A stretch of 64,000 bases of DNA from Sinotaia quadrata (GCA_028829895.1 CM054179.1:68402891-68466890), one strand, 5' to 3'; positions 11,200 through 22,590 are shown, numbered from the stretch's first letter. The notes: a model not told the origin generated them from the sequence alone. A program made the numbers and translations.

Positions 11200-12080
11200 A
11201 AGATTTATCAATATAAAATAGGCAAAAATCTCAATATAAAAATGTTAACTTAGTATACAAATAAGCAACCCTATCTCAATATTAAAAAATGTCAACATGC
11301 CTCAGAACTAGAATGAGCAGACTACCTCAATATAAAAATGTCAGCATGCATCAGAATTAAAAAAAAAATAACAACCTATTTCAAAATTTCAAAACGAGTT
11401 AACTTGATATAAATTAACTAACAATATAAATATTAGTCACTACCTTAATGAAATACTAAAAAGAAAAACCTAATTCAATATAAAAACAAGTCAAGGCCTC
11501 AATATTTAAAGTAAGTCAAAAACCTCAATACAATAGTGAATGAAAGGCCTCAAAAGTGAGATAATACTTCAATATAAAAGTAAGTTAAATCCTTAATATA
11601 AAAGCGAGTTAAATAGCTCAATATAGAAATGAGATACCTCAATATAAAAATGAATTAAATACCTCAATATAAAAGTGTGTTAAATTTATCAAATTATAAA
11701 AGTGAGTTAAATACTTTAATATAAATGTGAGTTAAATACTTTAATATAAATGTGAGTTAATAAGTGCCTCAATATAAAAGTGAGATAAATACCTCAATAT
11801 AAAAATTAGTTAAATACCTCAATATAAAAGTGAGTTAAACACCTTAATATAAAAGTGAGTTAATAATATCTCAAATTAAAAGTGAGTTAAATACCTCAAT
11901 GTAAAAGTGAGTTAAATACCTCAGTATAAAAGTGAATGAAATGCCTAATATAAAAGTGAGATAAAATTCTCAATTTAAAGTGAGTTAATACCTCAATATA
12001 AAAATAGTTAAATACCTCAATATAAAAGTGAGTTAAATACCTCAATATAAACGTGAGTTAAATACCTCAATATAAAAGTG
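11200..12080. repeat. ~25-bp minisatellite abutting and containing the exon 2 splice donor
   Basis: Unit: gagttaaatacctcaatata plus aaagt. Units are well preserved at 11550-12080 (about 21 copies) and decay leftwards to about 11200, where only aatataaaa cores remain. In gene sense (minus) each unit reads ...cacttttatattgag|gtattt, the same bases as the last five codons of receptor exon 2 plus its donor. The rightmost unit is the exon end itself. Confidence 0.95.
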
Positions 12081-12258
12081 AGCTGCAAACGGGATATATG
12101 ACGACATGGTGAGCAGATCACACACAGCAATGACGGTAAGAATACAGTTGATGGGGGTCCGCATCGACCCACGAGTGAGAATGACAATGTTGAGGATGTT
12201 GGTGGCGATGCCAAACACGCATATAATCACGCTGAGATATCCGTGCACCCCCCAGTAC
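12066..12258 (-). CDS. DMSR/FMRFamide-type GPCR, exon 2 (TM1-TM2)
   Basis: The acceptor is cacctttag|G at 12259 and the exon carries one base plus 64 codons. It encodes TM1 (about residues 51-73, with Asn in the ATNILN motif), intracellular loop 1 (TRGSMRTPIN) and TM2 (about 84-106, with conserved Asp93 in AVCDLL), ending SSYIPFAAHFYIE. HGYLSVI, TPINCILT and YIPFA recall the insect myosuppressin receptor as I remember it. The donor GAG|gtattt at 12065 leaves phase 0, which fits exon 3. Oddity: the last ~15 coding bases and the donor are also the unit of the adjoining ~25-bp minisatellite, so the array abuts the exon end. If the junction were wrongly placed, the exon could end a few residues earlier, at PF or AA. 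Confidence 0.93.
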
Positions 12259-12359
12259 CTAAAGGTGTGCAGCAAATAACACAGTCATAATTACAATCGG
12301 AAACAAAACTAAAATAACTGTTGATTTTCAGTCATTTCTTTGAATTAAAAAATAACATT

Positions 12360-12515
12360 CGAAACCAATTTATATCTAATTTATAGACGAGCTATAGGTA
12401 TTTTACAATGACAACTACACAAACATCTCATAAGTAGACATATTTAATTTATAGACGAGCTCTAGGTATTTTACAATGACAACTACACAAACATCTCATA
12501 AGTAGACATATGATA
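12360..12515. repeat. ~70-bp tandem duplication
   Basis: Two copies containing tttatagacgagctntaggt and ctcataagtagacata, nearly identical, in receptor intron 1. No other feature is seen in 12259-12660. Confidence 0.93.
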
Positions 12516-12663
12516 GTAAGAAGCAGTTCTAAGCTGCTTTACCGTCAATAGTTAATTAATCTCTTTCATTAACTCACCCATGAATTAATTCACACTATCA
12601 GACCAGATTTGTCTGGAAATCCTGCATGCAAGAAAATGGTAAACAATGCATTTGCTACTCAAA

Positions 12664-12754
12664 CAATTCTCACCATTATTAATTATGCTATGCAATACCC
12701 TGAAGTGGTTGCACTTAGTTCTATTGCATAGCATAATTAATAATGGTGAGAATT
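12664..12754. other. Perfect 33-bp inverted repeat with 25-nt loop
   Basis: The left arm 12664-12696 (aattctcaccattattaatt, then atgctatgcaata) is the exact reverse complement of 12722-12754. The loop is 12697-12721. It lies in receptor intron 1 and would fold into a long perfect RNA hairpin in either transcript sense. Flanking target duplications and transposon ends are not evident. Confidence 0.95.
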
Positions 12755-12949
12755 CATCCGTGGTCTTGACTCGATGATACAGACTGAAAACTTCACGCAT
12801 TTGTATTTGCTAATTATGTCTACCATCACAATAGGTATATCTTTTACACGATTGGCTAGAATGATTATTTGAAACTGTCCAGTGACGTCACTTTCCTTCA
12901 CTAGGCTAGGGTGTACTACTTACCCTATTCCACAACCAATGCCACAGAG

Positions 12950-14170
12950 AACTGGAATACAATGTCCATTTATGTATGCATTAAAATGATAGTTCTTATG
13001 ATAGAACAGAAATGTAGTTATTAGAGATAAGTTATAGTTTCTATGTAACTTTGTCTAGGCAAAGCTGCAATAGTCTTTCACATGTTGTTCGTAACAAAGT
13101 CACAAGTTTATTGTTCACATTATTATTGTCAGATCCACGTTTCCATTATGTGTTGTAGAACACTGATTCACTGCTATTCTCTTGAGGCTAATCTGTCACT
13201 GCTGTATTAGCTGCCTCAAGCAGAACAACAATTGTAACAATTTCCAGTAACTTTCTTGTACCTGAAATTCAAAGATGTAGTCAGCATACTTTGCCACCAT
13301 ACCTTACAGAGTACAGTGTATTCCGAACACTTACACACTGGGAGTAGATACTTTTTGCATCTACCACAGTCGTAACAGTTTATAAATCCGTAAACCTGGA
13401 GATTCAGGTAAAACAAGAAAAGGCTGCGTTTTTCCTCTGTAAAATATAATCAGGGAACAAATGCTAACTTTCCAGTTTATTCATCTCTAACTCCATTCTT
13501 TCTTATTTTCAAGTCTCAACTTACAGTTTCCTGCAACAGTATTTATTAGCCTGACAGAAATACAGCATAATAGTTTATGAACAGGTTTACTAGAAACAAT
13601 GCCAAGTGTTTATATATATAAGCATCATATCTTGCATTTTGTAGAAATAATAGTCTACTCAAACAGTGTTTATATATATAAGCATCATATCTTGCATTTT
13701 GTAGAAATAATAGTCTACTCAAACAATACATCTCTACATAAAACGCAAGTATTATATATCAATAGAAAAAGTGCATAATATATTTCTAGGCCATTCTCTC
13801 TCAGTCAATTAATTCACCATTAAGCTAATGGCTGCCTTTCAAGACCGGACTCCTTGCCACTCTAAATTCAAATTGAATAGACAATAAAGTTCTTTACAGC
13901 GTGTAAACCTTTGATCTCAGCACATTTGCTGGTATTGGTCTTGTAAATCTTAACCATTGGATAGTAAGTAAAATCTAGTTGTAAATGGTATGGATTGCAT
14001 CAGCAATTTCTAAAATATCCTCCACTTGAGTTGTTTACATCTGACTTTGACACATAAAAATATCAGCATAAGCAGTTCCCAAGGTCGGGTCTGATTGTTA
14101 TATAAATTAAATGTCAATCAAATCTAGAAATAGGGATAGATACATTTACTCTACCACAACCTGTTATTGT
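12950..14170 (-). mobile_element. Interspersed repeat family A, copy 2
   Basis: It collinearly matches the reverse of 27648-28090 plus 30225-30900. Shared blocks include cactgctattctcttgaggc-type sequence (13160-13200), aaacaatgccaagtgttta (13590), gtagaaataatagtctactc (13640), ggccattctctctcagtcaa (13790), the ggctgcctttcaagaccgga block (13830) and the 5' edge agagtaaatgtatc (reverse, 14140). The 3' tail is missing. It lies in receptor intron 1, in the gene's sense orientation. Confidence 0.85.
13600..13732. repeat. ~60-bp tandem duplication inside family A copy 2
   Basis: Two copies of tgtttatatatataagcatc through aatagtctactcaaaca; the equivalent interval is single in other family A copies. 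Confidence 0.93.
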
Positions 14171-14214
14171 GTTTGTGTTTGGTATGTCTCTAGCAGCTTT
14201 ATTGAATCTTAATA

Positions 14215-14570
14215 TCACTCCTTTCTTAACGTGCATATTTTAATCACAGCTCTATTTTCTTCTGTCTGATGTAATCACAGCTCTATTTTCTAATGTCTGA
14301 TGCAACCACAGTCTATTTTCTTCTGTCTGATGTGACTACAGCTCATTTTCTTCTGTCTGATGTAACCACAGCTCTATTTTCTTCTGTCTGATGTAATCAC
14401 AGCAGTGTTTTCTTCTGACTGATTTTGTAATAACATTTCTGTTTTATTCACTCTGTTGTAATCACAGTTCTGTTTTATTTACACAAAAATGTTTGTGTAA
14501 TTATAGCTCTATTTTCCTCTGTCTGTTTTGTAATCACTGCTCTCTTATCTCCTGTCTACTGTTGTTTGTT
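14215..14570. repeat. 31-36-bp degenerate repeat, ~9 copies
   Basis: Core tcacagctctattttcttct followed by gtctgatgtaa, decaying towards 14570. 14570-15208 shows no further supported feature besides the end of intron 1. Confidence 0.9.
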
Positions 14571-15208
14571 GCTCATAAGTGTATATTGTAATTACAGCTG
14601 TTTTCCTGTGTCACCTGTAATTATCACAACTCTGTTTTCCTCTGCTATTGCTTCTTGTTTATATATGTATTGCTTTCTTGTGGATGATTAATTCTTAGTT
14701 ATGCGTTTCTTAGTAAACCGAGGCAAAGAAATAAGATAGAAAAGTGTCAGTTCCAAGCAAGGCATTGTGTTACTAAGCCTTTCTCAGAACATAAACCCTG
14801 GAAGTGCTTGAGGGCTTAAGAACTCAGAGGGAATAAATAACCCAGACAGCCTGTTGCATACATGTAGTATAAATCACTTTTAATTGGTTTACACATTACG
14901 TTTTCCTGGCTCTTGTCGGTCATTACTTCTTCTGAAATAAAATTCTCTCTTTCTCTCTCCACACACAGAGGAATATATAAATCACAAACAGTAGATCCAT
15001 TAATATGGTACACCTGTCTGAAGGAGTCGACATGAGACGACAGAAAAATAAGAAAGAGTACACTGAATTTGAAAGATAACGTGTTTTAAGCATTCATTCA
15101 GGTGGCCACGCAACAAACACACGAGCCTGCTTGCAAGCTCGCAAACACGCACATATACATACATGGAACCGGAACCTGGAAACCAAGAACTATGCTCTGC
15201 TTTCTTAC

Positions 15209-15345
15209 CATTTTGCGTAATTGTTTAGATGAATGTTGACGCATGAAAAATGTCCTTGGTTTGCGCAGTTGCTGTCGTTGAATTCGCTGCTGTTTCCATT
15301 ATCAGACAAATTAGCATAGAGGTAGGGATCTTGAGCTGGAATCAT
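15209..15345 (-). CDS. DMSR/FMRFamide-type GPCR, exon 1 (N-terminus)
   Basis: First coding exon: start codon at 15345, 45 codons plus two bases (TG), then a good donor (TG|gtaaga) at 15208. The start is the first Met after an in-frame TGA a few codons upstream. It encodes a hydrophilic extracellular N-terminus, MIPAQDPYLYANLSDN at the start, with N-X-S sequons near residues 12, 18 and 23 and cysteines at 27 and 35. No signal peptide is visible, as usual for class A receptors. The two spare bases are completed by the first base of exon 2 to give Trp46, so the protein reads NNYAK-W-YWGVHGYLS across the junction. The W/Y-x-G-x-HGY stretch just before TM1 is typical of myosuppressin/DMSR-type receptors. 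That phase match, and the protein sense, are why I include this short exon. An upstream 5' UTR exon cannot be excluded. Confidence 0.82.
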
Positions 15346-15621
15346 CTTCACTATGGATTTTAATCAAGAAGAAATGTCGAGTTGGGGGTCCAAGTTATAG
15401 TGTGTTAGCTATGTATTGGCCGCGTGTTTGCTTTGCAAATGGCTGCTCTCCAGGAACACACAGAATCCCTTTATCTAACCAATATAGCCAGTCAGCGCAC
15501 GAGTCATGAAGACACAACTCATCACAGAGTTTAGCCAAGTTCACAGATGATTTTCAAGGAACTTCAAGAACTCTGGAACAAACAACATGCAATGAAATGC
15601 AATATATACACAAGAGAAACT
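15346..15621 (-). other. 5' flank of the receptor start codon (UTR/promoter candidate)
   Basis: This 276-bp stretch lies between the receptor start codon and the family B element. It should hold 5' UTR or an upstream splice acceptor and perhaps the promoter. I see an in-frame TGA just upstream of the start but no convincing TATA box, so no promoter is placed. Confidence 0.4.
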
Positions 15622-16845
15622 GGTGTCATATGATGGGGAATTCTCCCACATATTTTATATGTAATGTTCATATTTTGATCTACATTTTTTTTTAATGAGA
15701 TTATATTTATGATTTGTATGATTCAAAATGTTACATAAAGTTTATTTTTGGAAGTGAAGTCCAAGTGAACAAGGATGAAGGGAGAAATTATTCTGTTGAG
15801 TGATTAGTAGGCGTGGGGTAGAGATGTTGCTATTGTCTGGTAGAACGCTGAACCCTGACATCTAAGCAATAGCACGACGGCTTAAACTTTAGATCTGGAA
15901 TATTGTTTTAGGCCTTGGTTGGATGTTATGCATTTCTTAAGCTGATGTAATCGCAAACTTGTTTTTAGATAGGTCCCATGTGTGCTGACAGAATGTAGGT
16001 TGCAAGGTCCGAGTAAGTCATGGATTTGAATTTGATTGGATCAGGAGTGAGTATGGGTAGAGATGGGTGTGGTTTCAAGAGTAATAAAACCAAAATAGAA
16101 ATTCTATTCCTCACTCTTTGCCAAACAACTCTTTGTGTGAGTGTTGAGACTCTCTCCCTAGCACTTGTTGGAGACCCTTGGCTAGATATGGTAAAGACAT
16201 CTCTGTATTGTGTGGATGGTTAGGTTTACTGTAAATGTTATATTATTTGAAACATGTTTAACCTTCAGTTGGTTTTGAGAGGCTTATGCCAAAATTAGTA
16301 TTTATTAATGTAGTAAATTGCAGTATACTAAGGTTCTGCAATTACTTGTGTTTCAGGGTTTTCTTTTTGTATTCTTCATGGTTCATTTTCTATCTTATTG
16401 TGAAATCTATAACGGGGGCTTTGGGTGCCTGATTGTGATGTTGTTTATTCCATGTCTTATGGATCATCTACCAGCGTGACACACCTCATGCCATCACATT
16501 GAAGCTGAAGTTAAGTCACGATTGTGAGAGTGACAAATGTGGCTTGAACATAATCAGACATTTTAATCCCCAAATCTCTATAAGGCAAGAAACTAGGACA
16601 GAATGTGTTCTCCTGATTCTTATTAATTTTTCATTCTTGCGTATCTGTTAATGAAACATAAATTCTTTGTTTGTACTTTATCATAACTTGTCGTGAACGT
16701 CTCATGATTATGTCGTGTTCTCTGTACTTCTCTACATCTATTTATATACCTATAGTATAAAATCTATTTCTTGGTTTAATAACTGAGTGTGGGGCCGTGA
16801 GTCGAATCGATATCGGTGGATTGGCATATCGGCGTAACAACTGCA
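15622..16845 (+). mobile_element. Interspersed repeat family B, copy 1 (LTR-like)
   Basis: It collinearly matches 49108-50690. Shared blocks: gatggggaattctcccac, gtttatttttggaagtgaag, gggagaaatta, gttgctattgtc, gggtagagatgggtgtggtt (16050), aatatagaattctattcctc-like sequence, the tggatggttaggttta block (16210), ttcattcttgcgtatctgtt (16630) and ttaataactgagtgtgg (16777). No ORF of interest is present. The end ggcgtaaca and the terminal tttaataactg block suggest an LTR, but the paired LTR and internal region are absent, so it would be a solo LTR or another non-coding repeat. It ends within 300 bp of the receptor start codon. Confidence 0.75.
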
Positions 16846-17529
16846 GATGTATAACCAGCGGCCCATACCCTTCTATTTGTAGACGTTTAGTATCACAACT
16901 AACTGCTAATAATGATATGATTTATAATTACAATGTCACCCAGAGTTTAGCGGTGGCAACAGGCACATTTCTGTGAATTATAATAAATTTGCAAAACCCG
17001 CACCAACACGTAAAGATTTCACTAACACAGTTTGCCATGGAAGAGAGATATATAGTTAACAAATCCACTGAGATTTAGGTTGTCCAGACTAATCAAAGAA
17101 AATCAATATAAGATCAATAGTAATCAGTGATCTGGTAACATAAAAATAAATTTCAGTCATAGTCCCAGTGGATATTGCAATAAAACAGATGATAGAAAGA
17201 GATTCGATTGTGCTAATATACACAAACCTTGATAACAACACAGGGGCCAAGAATTACTCATTTATACTGAAGGTTAGACACTTGTAAAAAGTAAAATGTA
17301 GTCTGTATTAGATCTCGTGTTAAGTAGCACATGTAACAAAGAAATAAACTTCAATTTGTGAACGGCCTAGATTATTCATGTCACTTCTTTTTGTCGTTAT
17401 GCGATAATATTGTACATCAACGAGAATATTCATTTTCTTTTTCTTTTAATATTACATTAAAATATTTACAAATAATTTTGCTATTGAAACTTTGAGAGAG
17501 CGTCCAGAGATGCTAACTGATTACTGAAA

Positions 17530-17530
<1 letters not shown>
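16846..17530. other. No feature seen
   Basis: AT-rich intergenic DNA between family B and the TATC tract. Neither strand shows coding potential. Confidence 0.5.
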
Positions 17531-17593
<63 letters not shown>

Positions 17594-17618
17594 GTCTATC
17601 TATCTATCTATCTATCTG

Positions 17619-17676
<58 letters not shown>

Positions 17677-17720
17677 CATCCATCCATCCATCTATCTATA
17701 TATATATCTATGTATCTATC
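17531..17720. repeat. (TATC)n microsatellite
   Basis: About 45 tetranucleotide units with a few TGTC and CATC variants near the right end, running into a short TA stretch. Confidence 0.98.
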
Positions 17721-17743
17721 TATTTAAAAACACACCCACAGAT

Positions 17744-17746
<3 letters not shown>

Positions 17747-17799
<53 letters not shown>
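17747..17799. repeat. (AC)n microsatellite
   Basis: About 26 dinucleotide units, almost pure, close to the TATC tract. Confidence 0.98.
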
Positions 17800-17803
<4 letters not shown>

Positions 17804-18617
17804 TCTAATTCAATCTTTTTCTTTCTTTTCTGTCTTATTATACAAATAGTGACGTCTTCCTTTATTGTCGAGTTATGAATGACACTAAGCAACACATACA
17901 TAAAGCTTCTTCCAAGGCCCTCAAGGACGAGTTCCATAAATTAACATAATTAATTAACCTAAAGAACATTTTTAATGTACATTTACATGTTCTCATAAAA
18001 CTGTTACTCTCTTCCGAGAATTTCTAACTTAATTTAGTTAATAAAGTTAATTTAAAATAAAATCCCAGTGTATGTCCATAAAAGCCGACCCCCCATAAAG
18101 TAGAACAAATATTTTCAGTCATTTGCTCCAGACTATATTATCAGTTTTAACACTCGTGGCAGCAGTTTGGTTGTGTTCTGTGCATGCTTCAGTGAGTGGA
18201 TCCTCAATGCACGCTAGTTACTTATAAACAAAGACCTTGACCTTTGTAACCACCATAATAGGAGCTATCCTATCAGCTGTTCACGCTTCAGTGGCGCTAC
18301 ACAAGATAGATGAATAAGAATGAAACTCGAGACCCATAGAATCTTCTGCAGTTTGCTGCTCCTGCAACCCCGACAAAAAGGGTGAACTCGATTGATTTTC
18401 TCTTTCTAAACACGGGACACAAAGAGTCACGAGCTTGAGTGAAATATATTGAGCGAAAATAATTTAACACTCAAGTGTCTGGCGACAATCTGTCGTTTTC
18501 TACCATTCCTTTCCTTCATTTATTCTTACGTGTCTTACGGATTTTCTTACTGCTTCCACAGTCATGTATATGCTCATTAAGTGACGAAGCAAGAGAACTG
18601 ATAAACAGTTTTGATTC

Positions 18618-18618
<1 letters not shown>
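17800..18618. other. No feature seen
   Basis: Unique-looking intergenic DNA. No ORF resembles a known protein and no repeat was recognised. Confidence 0.45.

Positions 18619-18679
<61 letters not shown>
18619..18679. repeat. (GT)n microsatellite
   Basis: About 30 pure TG units. Confidence 0.98.
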
Positions 18680-18685
<6 letters not shown>

Positions 18686-19194
18686 GTGTCTAGTATTTGG
18701 CTTAAGAAATGAAATGGTATACTAAACCAATGACACTAAATAATCAAAATGCCTGCGTTTGTTTTCAGAACCCGTGTGTGGGGATTTTATTTCAACAGAT
18801 CTATTACAGATAAACATGCTGTAGGTATCCTAGCAGTAACATCAACAATATGTTAGAGATAAATATGTTGTACGTCTCCTAACAGTAACCTCAAAAGACG
18901 ATGTGATTTGCAAAAGGATATGTAGATTGTAGTTTACTTTAATCGCCACAGACAAACATATACTGTATGCTTTTGTGTTGTTAGTTTATGCAACACTATT
19001 TTGGTTTGATATTCTCAACAGATTTTCTTTCCGTAACATTAAAGAACATAGACTTTAGTAATGAGTGTAATATATTTGATCTACATGATATTAATAAACG
19101 TAGATTTTATATTAATTAGTGATTGTAATACATTTGCGAAAGGAACACTAATTTTAACTGATTTGCAGAAATAGAAGTCTTTGTGATAGATGTG

Positions 19195-19375
19195 CAGAAA
19201 GGGAAATGGTTGCAATAGATTCGCCGAATGGTTCTTTGTGCTAGTGTTGTGATTGAGTCCCTCCCTAGCATGAGTTGTATGTAGAACGGTTGGCTAGATA
19301 AGATAAAGACGTCTCTGTTTTGTGTAGATGGTTAGGTTTATTATGAAATGTATATTAATAGATATTAAGAGATTT
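19195..19375 (+). mobile_element. Family B fragment
   Basis: About 180 bp matching the 16130-16260 and 49570-49710 intervals: gattgagtccctccctagca, agacgtctctgtttgtg-like sequence and agatggttaggtttatta. Neither end of the family is present. Confidence 0.6.
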
Positions 19376-19484
19376 TAGTTAAATGTCCTGTTTTATGTAT
19401 TGAGCATTGGGTGTGTACCTATAGACAACACAAATAGCTTTTTGCATGTTAATTTACGACTGATACATACCCAGTAGGCTTTCC

Positions 19485-19810
19485 TCTTTCTTTGTGTCAC
19501 TATCTCGCATTCTCTATTGTAGTCTTTGTGTCACTATCTCGCATTCTCTATTGTAGTATTTGTGTCACTATCTTGCATTCTCTATTATAGTCTTTGTGTC
19601 ACTATCTTGCATTCTCTATTGTAGTCTTTATGTCACTATCTCGTATTCTCTATTGTAGTCTTTGTGTCACTATCTTGCATTCTCTATTGTAGTCTTTGTG
19701 TCACTATCTCGTATTCTCTATTGTAGTCTTTGTGTCACTATCTTGCATTCTCTATTGTAGTCTTTGTGTCACTATCTCGCATTCTCTATTGTAGTCTTTG
19801 TGTCACTATA
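19485..19810. repeat. ~34-bp minisatellite, 9-10 copies
   Basis: Unit: tctttgtgtcactatctcgc, then attctctattgtag. Copies alternate between tctcgc, tcttgc and tctcgt. Confidence 0.96.
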
Positions 19811-20133
19811 TTTGACTCGTATACTACCTTAAGTATTAAATACGTCTGTAATCTACTCGCACTTATGAAGAAAACCATATATTGAACGAAAAGAGGATAT
19901 CACAACTGTCTTACCCACCCCTCTTTACTGTTCTATGAAAAACAGAACGTTTTCTCGTTGCCGTGAATATTGAAGCCGCTATCAGGTTTCGTGAGTTAGT
20001 AAGACTGATAGGGGATTCATTGACTTGTCTTCAGGTAATAAGAGTAGAATAGATTCGAAGTGGAAAGTCAGTCCCAGACGACATCGACGCCGTCGAGGCT
20101 GTTTATGTGAGATCATGAGGGCAGTACTTTGAT

Positions 20134-20364
20134 ACGGGCAGGTGGCTGGGTAACTTCAAGGCCTCTAAATTAGAAGCAAATCAAATCTACCTGCTTGTTA
20201 ACCCACAAATACGGGCAGGTGGCTGGGTAACTTCAAGGCCTCTAAATTAGAAGCAAATCAAATCTACCTGCTTGTTAACCCACAAATACGGGCAGGTGGC
20301 TGGGTAACTTCAAGGCCTCTAAATTAGAAGCAAATCAAATCTATCTGCTTGTTAACCCACAAAT
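20134..20364. repeat. 77-bp tandem triplication
   Basis: Three units starting acgggcaggtggctgggtaa and ending gttaacccacaaat, differing by about one base (cta/ctacc). They look recent. Confidence 0.97.
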
Positions 20365-20796
20365 GTTTAAAAATACTTTTAAAAAAATAAAATCTATTTA
20401 AAATAGCAACGATACTGTCTAGTTATTTTCAGAACAGCACCACAATTTTTGTTGTTACAGTACTTTGCAATATTTTATAAGCAATGTAAAAACAAATTAT
20501 ATATTATTCAGTGCTTTATTATATGCTCAGTATAACTTAGAGTGCATTTGTGTGCATTAATACCTGTGCACAATAATGTGTGCAATTGTGTTTTTGTGTG
20601 AATGTGCGATCATTCGGTTATAACTATATTATTTTAGAAAAGTTCATGGGTGTCGTACCTTTACAATCAGGGAAACACATGCATAGACATACAGGAACAC
20701 AGTACACATATACAGACGCTAGACCTAGACACAAACATAATATATATAATATTCACATAAACATAATGCATACTGTTACACTAACGCCACCTTGTC

Positions 20797-21850
20797 AACA
20801 GATTAGTGTCAATGTAAATCACAGGTTAGTTATCAGAGAACAGAAATTGAGTTATAGAGATTACAGCGATAATAGTTTATTTTGTATGTAAGATTACAGC
20901 GATAATAGTTTAGTTTGTATGTAAGATGACAGTGATAATAGTTTAGTTTGTATGTAAGATGACAGTGATAATAGTTTAGTTTGTATGTAAGATGACAGTG
21001 ATAATAGTTTAGTTTGTATGTAAGATTACTGCGATAATAGTTTAGTTTGTATGTAAGATGACAGTGATAATAGTTTAGTTTGTATGTAAGATTACAGCGA
21101 TAATAGTTTAGTTTGTATGTAACTTTATCTAAGCAAACCAGTTATAGTTTTCGTGCGCTTCTGCAACAAAGACACAAGTTTATTGTCACAAGGGAATCCC
21201 AGTTTTACGTGTTTCTCTTGCACATTGTAGAACACTGATGAGCCGCTATTCTCTCGAGGCTAAACTAGGCACGCCATCATATTAGTTCCCTCAAGCAGAA
21301 CAACAATTTTAGCAATTTTCAGTAACTTCCTTGTACCAGAAATCCCATGATGTAATCAAGCACTACTTTGCCACAATACATCAAGAAAATGCAGTGTATC
21401 CTTACACTTAAACTGGTGGTAGATACATCTTGCGTCTACCGCGGTCGTTAGCCGTTTATAAATCAGCAAACCAGGAGGTCTAGAAGGACCAATGAAATAT
21501 GCTTCTTCCCATTAAGCCTTAAGGCTGCCTTTCATGACATGACTCCTTGCCACACAAATTCAAATTCAAATTTACAGCAGGTAAACTTTTGATCTCAGCC
21601 CATTGGGTGGTCTGGTTCTTGTACATCTTAAGTTTTGGATAATAACAACTACTTATCCACCTAAAACCAGTTTAGATTACATCAGCAAGTCTATCACATT
21701 ATTTACCTGAGTTCTTTACTTCCAACTTTGACTCTTTAAAAATATCAAAACAAGCAGTGCCCAAAGTCGGGATCATTTTGACATTTAAGAATTTATATAA
21801 CAATTAAATTTAGAAATAGAGATAGGATAGGCAAATTTACTCCACCATAT
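20797..21850 (-). mobile_element. Interspersed repeat family A, copy 3
   Basis: Collinear with copies 1 and 2: agtgtcaatgtaaatcaca (20805), gagaacagaaattgagttat, cacaagtttattgtcaca (21172), agccgctattctctcgaggc (21240), ttccctcaagcagaacaaca (21287), aggctgcctttcatgaca (21522) and the 5' edge ggcaaatttactccacc (21830). The 3' tail beyond 20797 is not recognisable. One short interval has expanded into an array at 20850-21125. Confidence 0.85.
20850..21125. repeat. 37-bp array expanded inside family A copy 3
   Basis: About seven copies of gatgacagtgataatagttt followed by agtttgtatgtaa. Copies 1 and 2 carry this interval once (6225-6260, 13020-13050), which gives the ancestral state. Confidence 0.95.
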
Positions 21851-22360
21851 ACTCCCACACCTTCTTCCTTTTGAGATGTTAACCGTCGTGTTAGCATCTA
21901 ACAGAGTACTTCTAATTACTTCTAATTTCAAAATATTACCCGTGCACCTTCCATTATGAAACGAAATTAATAATTATAATTTAATTAATAATTATTCAAG
22001 ACAAAATTCAATATCGGTTTTAAGACATATGCATACATATTCATAAGACAAAAACGCCTACGTTGGTTTTTAAAAAACATGCATAAACTTAGAAAACATT
22101 TATAAATTTAAGATAATATAATTTTATAGGCCTCAATAATTACTGAGCATTAAAGTATCAAATATCATATTAATTTCTCTCATTATAATTTGGGACATGA
22201 CCCGTTTATGAGTACACACTCAAGAAGAAATACAACACAATTTGTCAAGAAAAAACATTACGATTTCCTTTGTTATAAGTTAAGGATAGGACTCGTTTAT
22301 GTCTCTACCCTTAAAGGGTGCAATGCAAATCACATGTTGTTTCATGATTTCTTTTCTCCT
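21851..22360. other. No feature seen
   Basis: AT-rich DNA between family A copy 3 and the 47-bp array. No coding sequence was found. Confidence 0.45.
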
Positions 22361-22364
22361 TGTG

Positions 22365-22590
22365 ATAGGAAAATACAATAGAGTTGTGTGGAATGTTGGC
22401 GACATAGAGAGGGATACTTAAACAATAGAGTTGTGTGGAATGTTGGCGACATAGAGAGGGATACTTAAACAATAGAGTTGTGTGGAATGTTGGCGACATA
22501 GAGAGGGATACTTAAACAATAGAGTTGTGTGGAATGTTGGCGACATAGAGAGGAATGCTTAAACAATAGAGTTGTGTGGAATGTTCACGG
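22365..22590. repeat. 47-bp minisatellite, 5 copies
   Basis: Unit: aatagagttgtgtggaatgt, then tggcgacatagagagggata and cttaaac. The first four copies are nearly identical. Confidence 0.97.
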
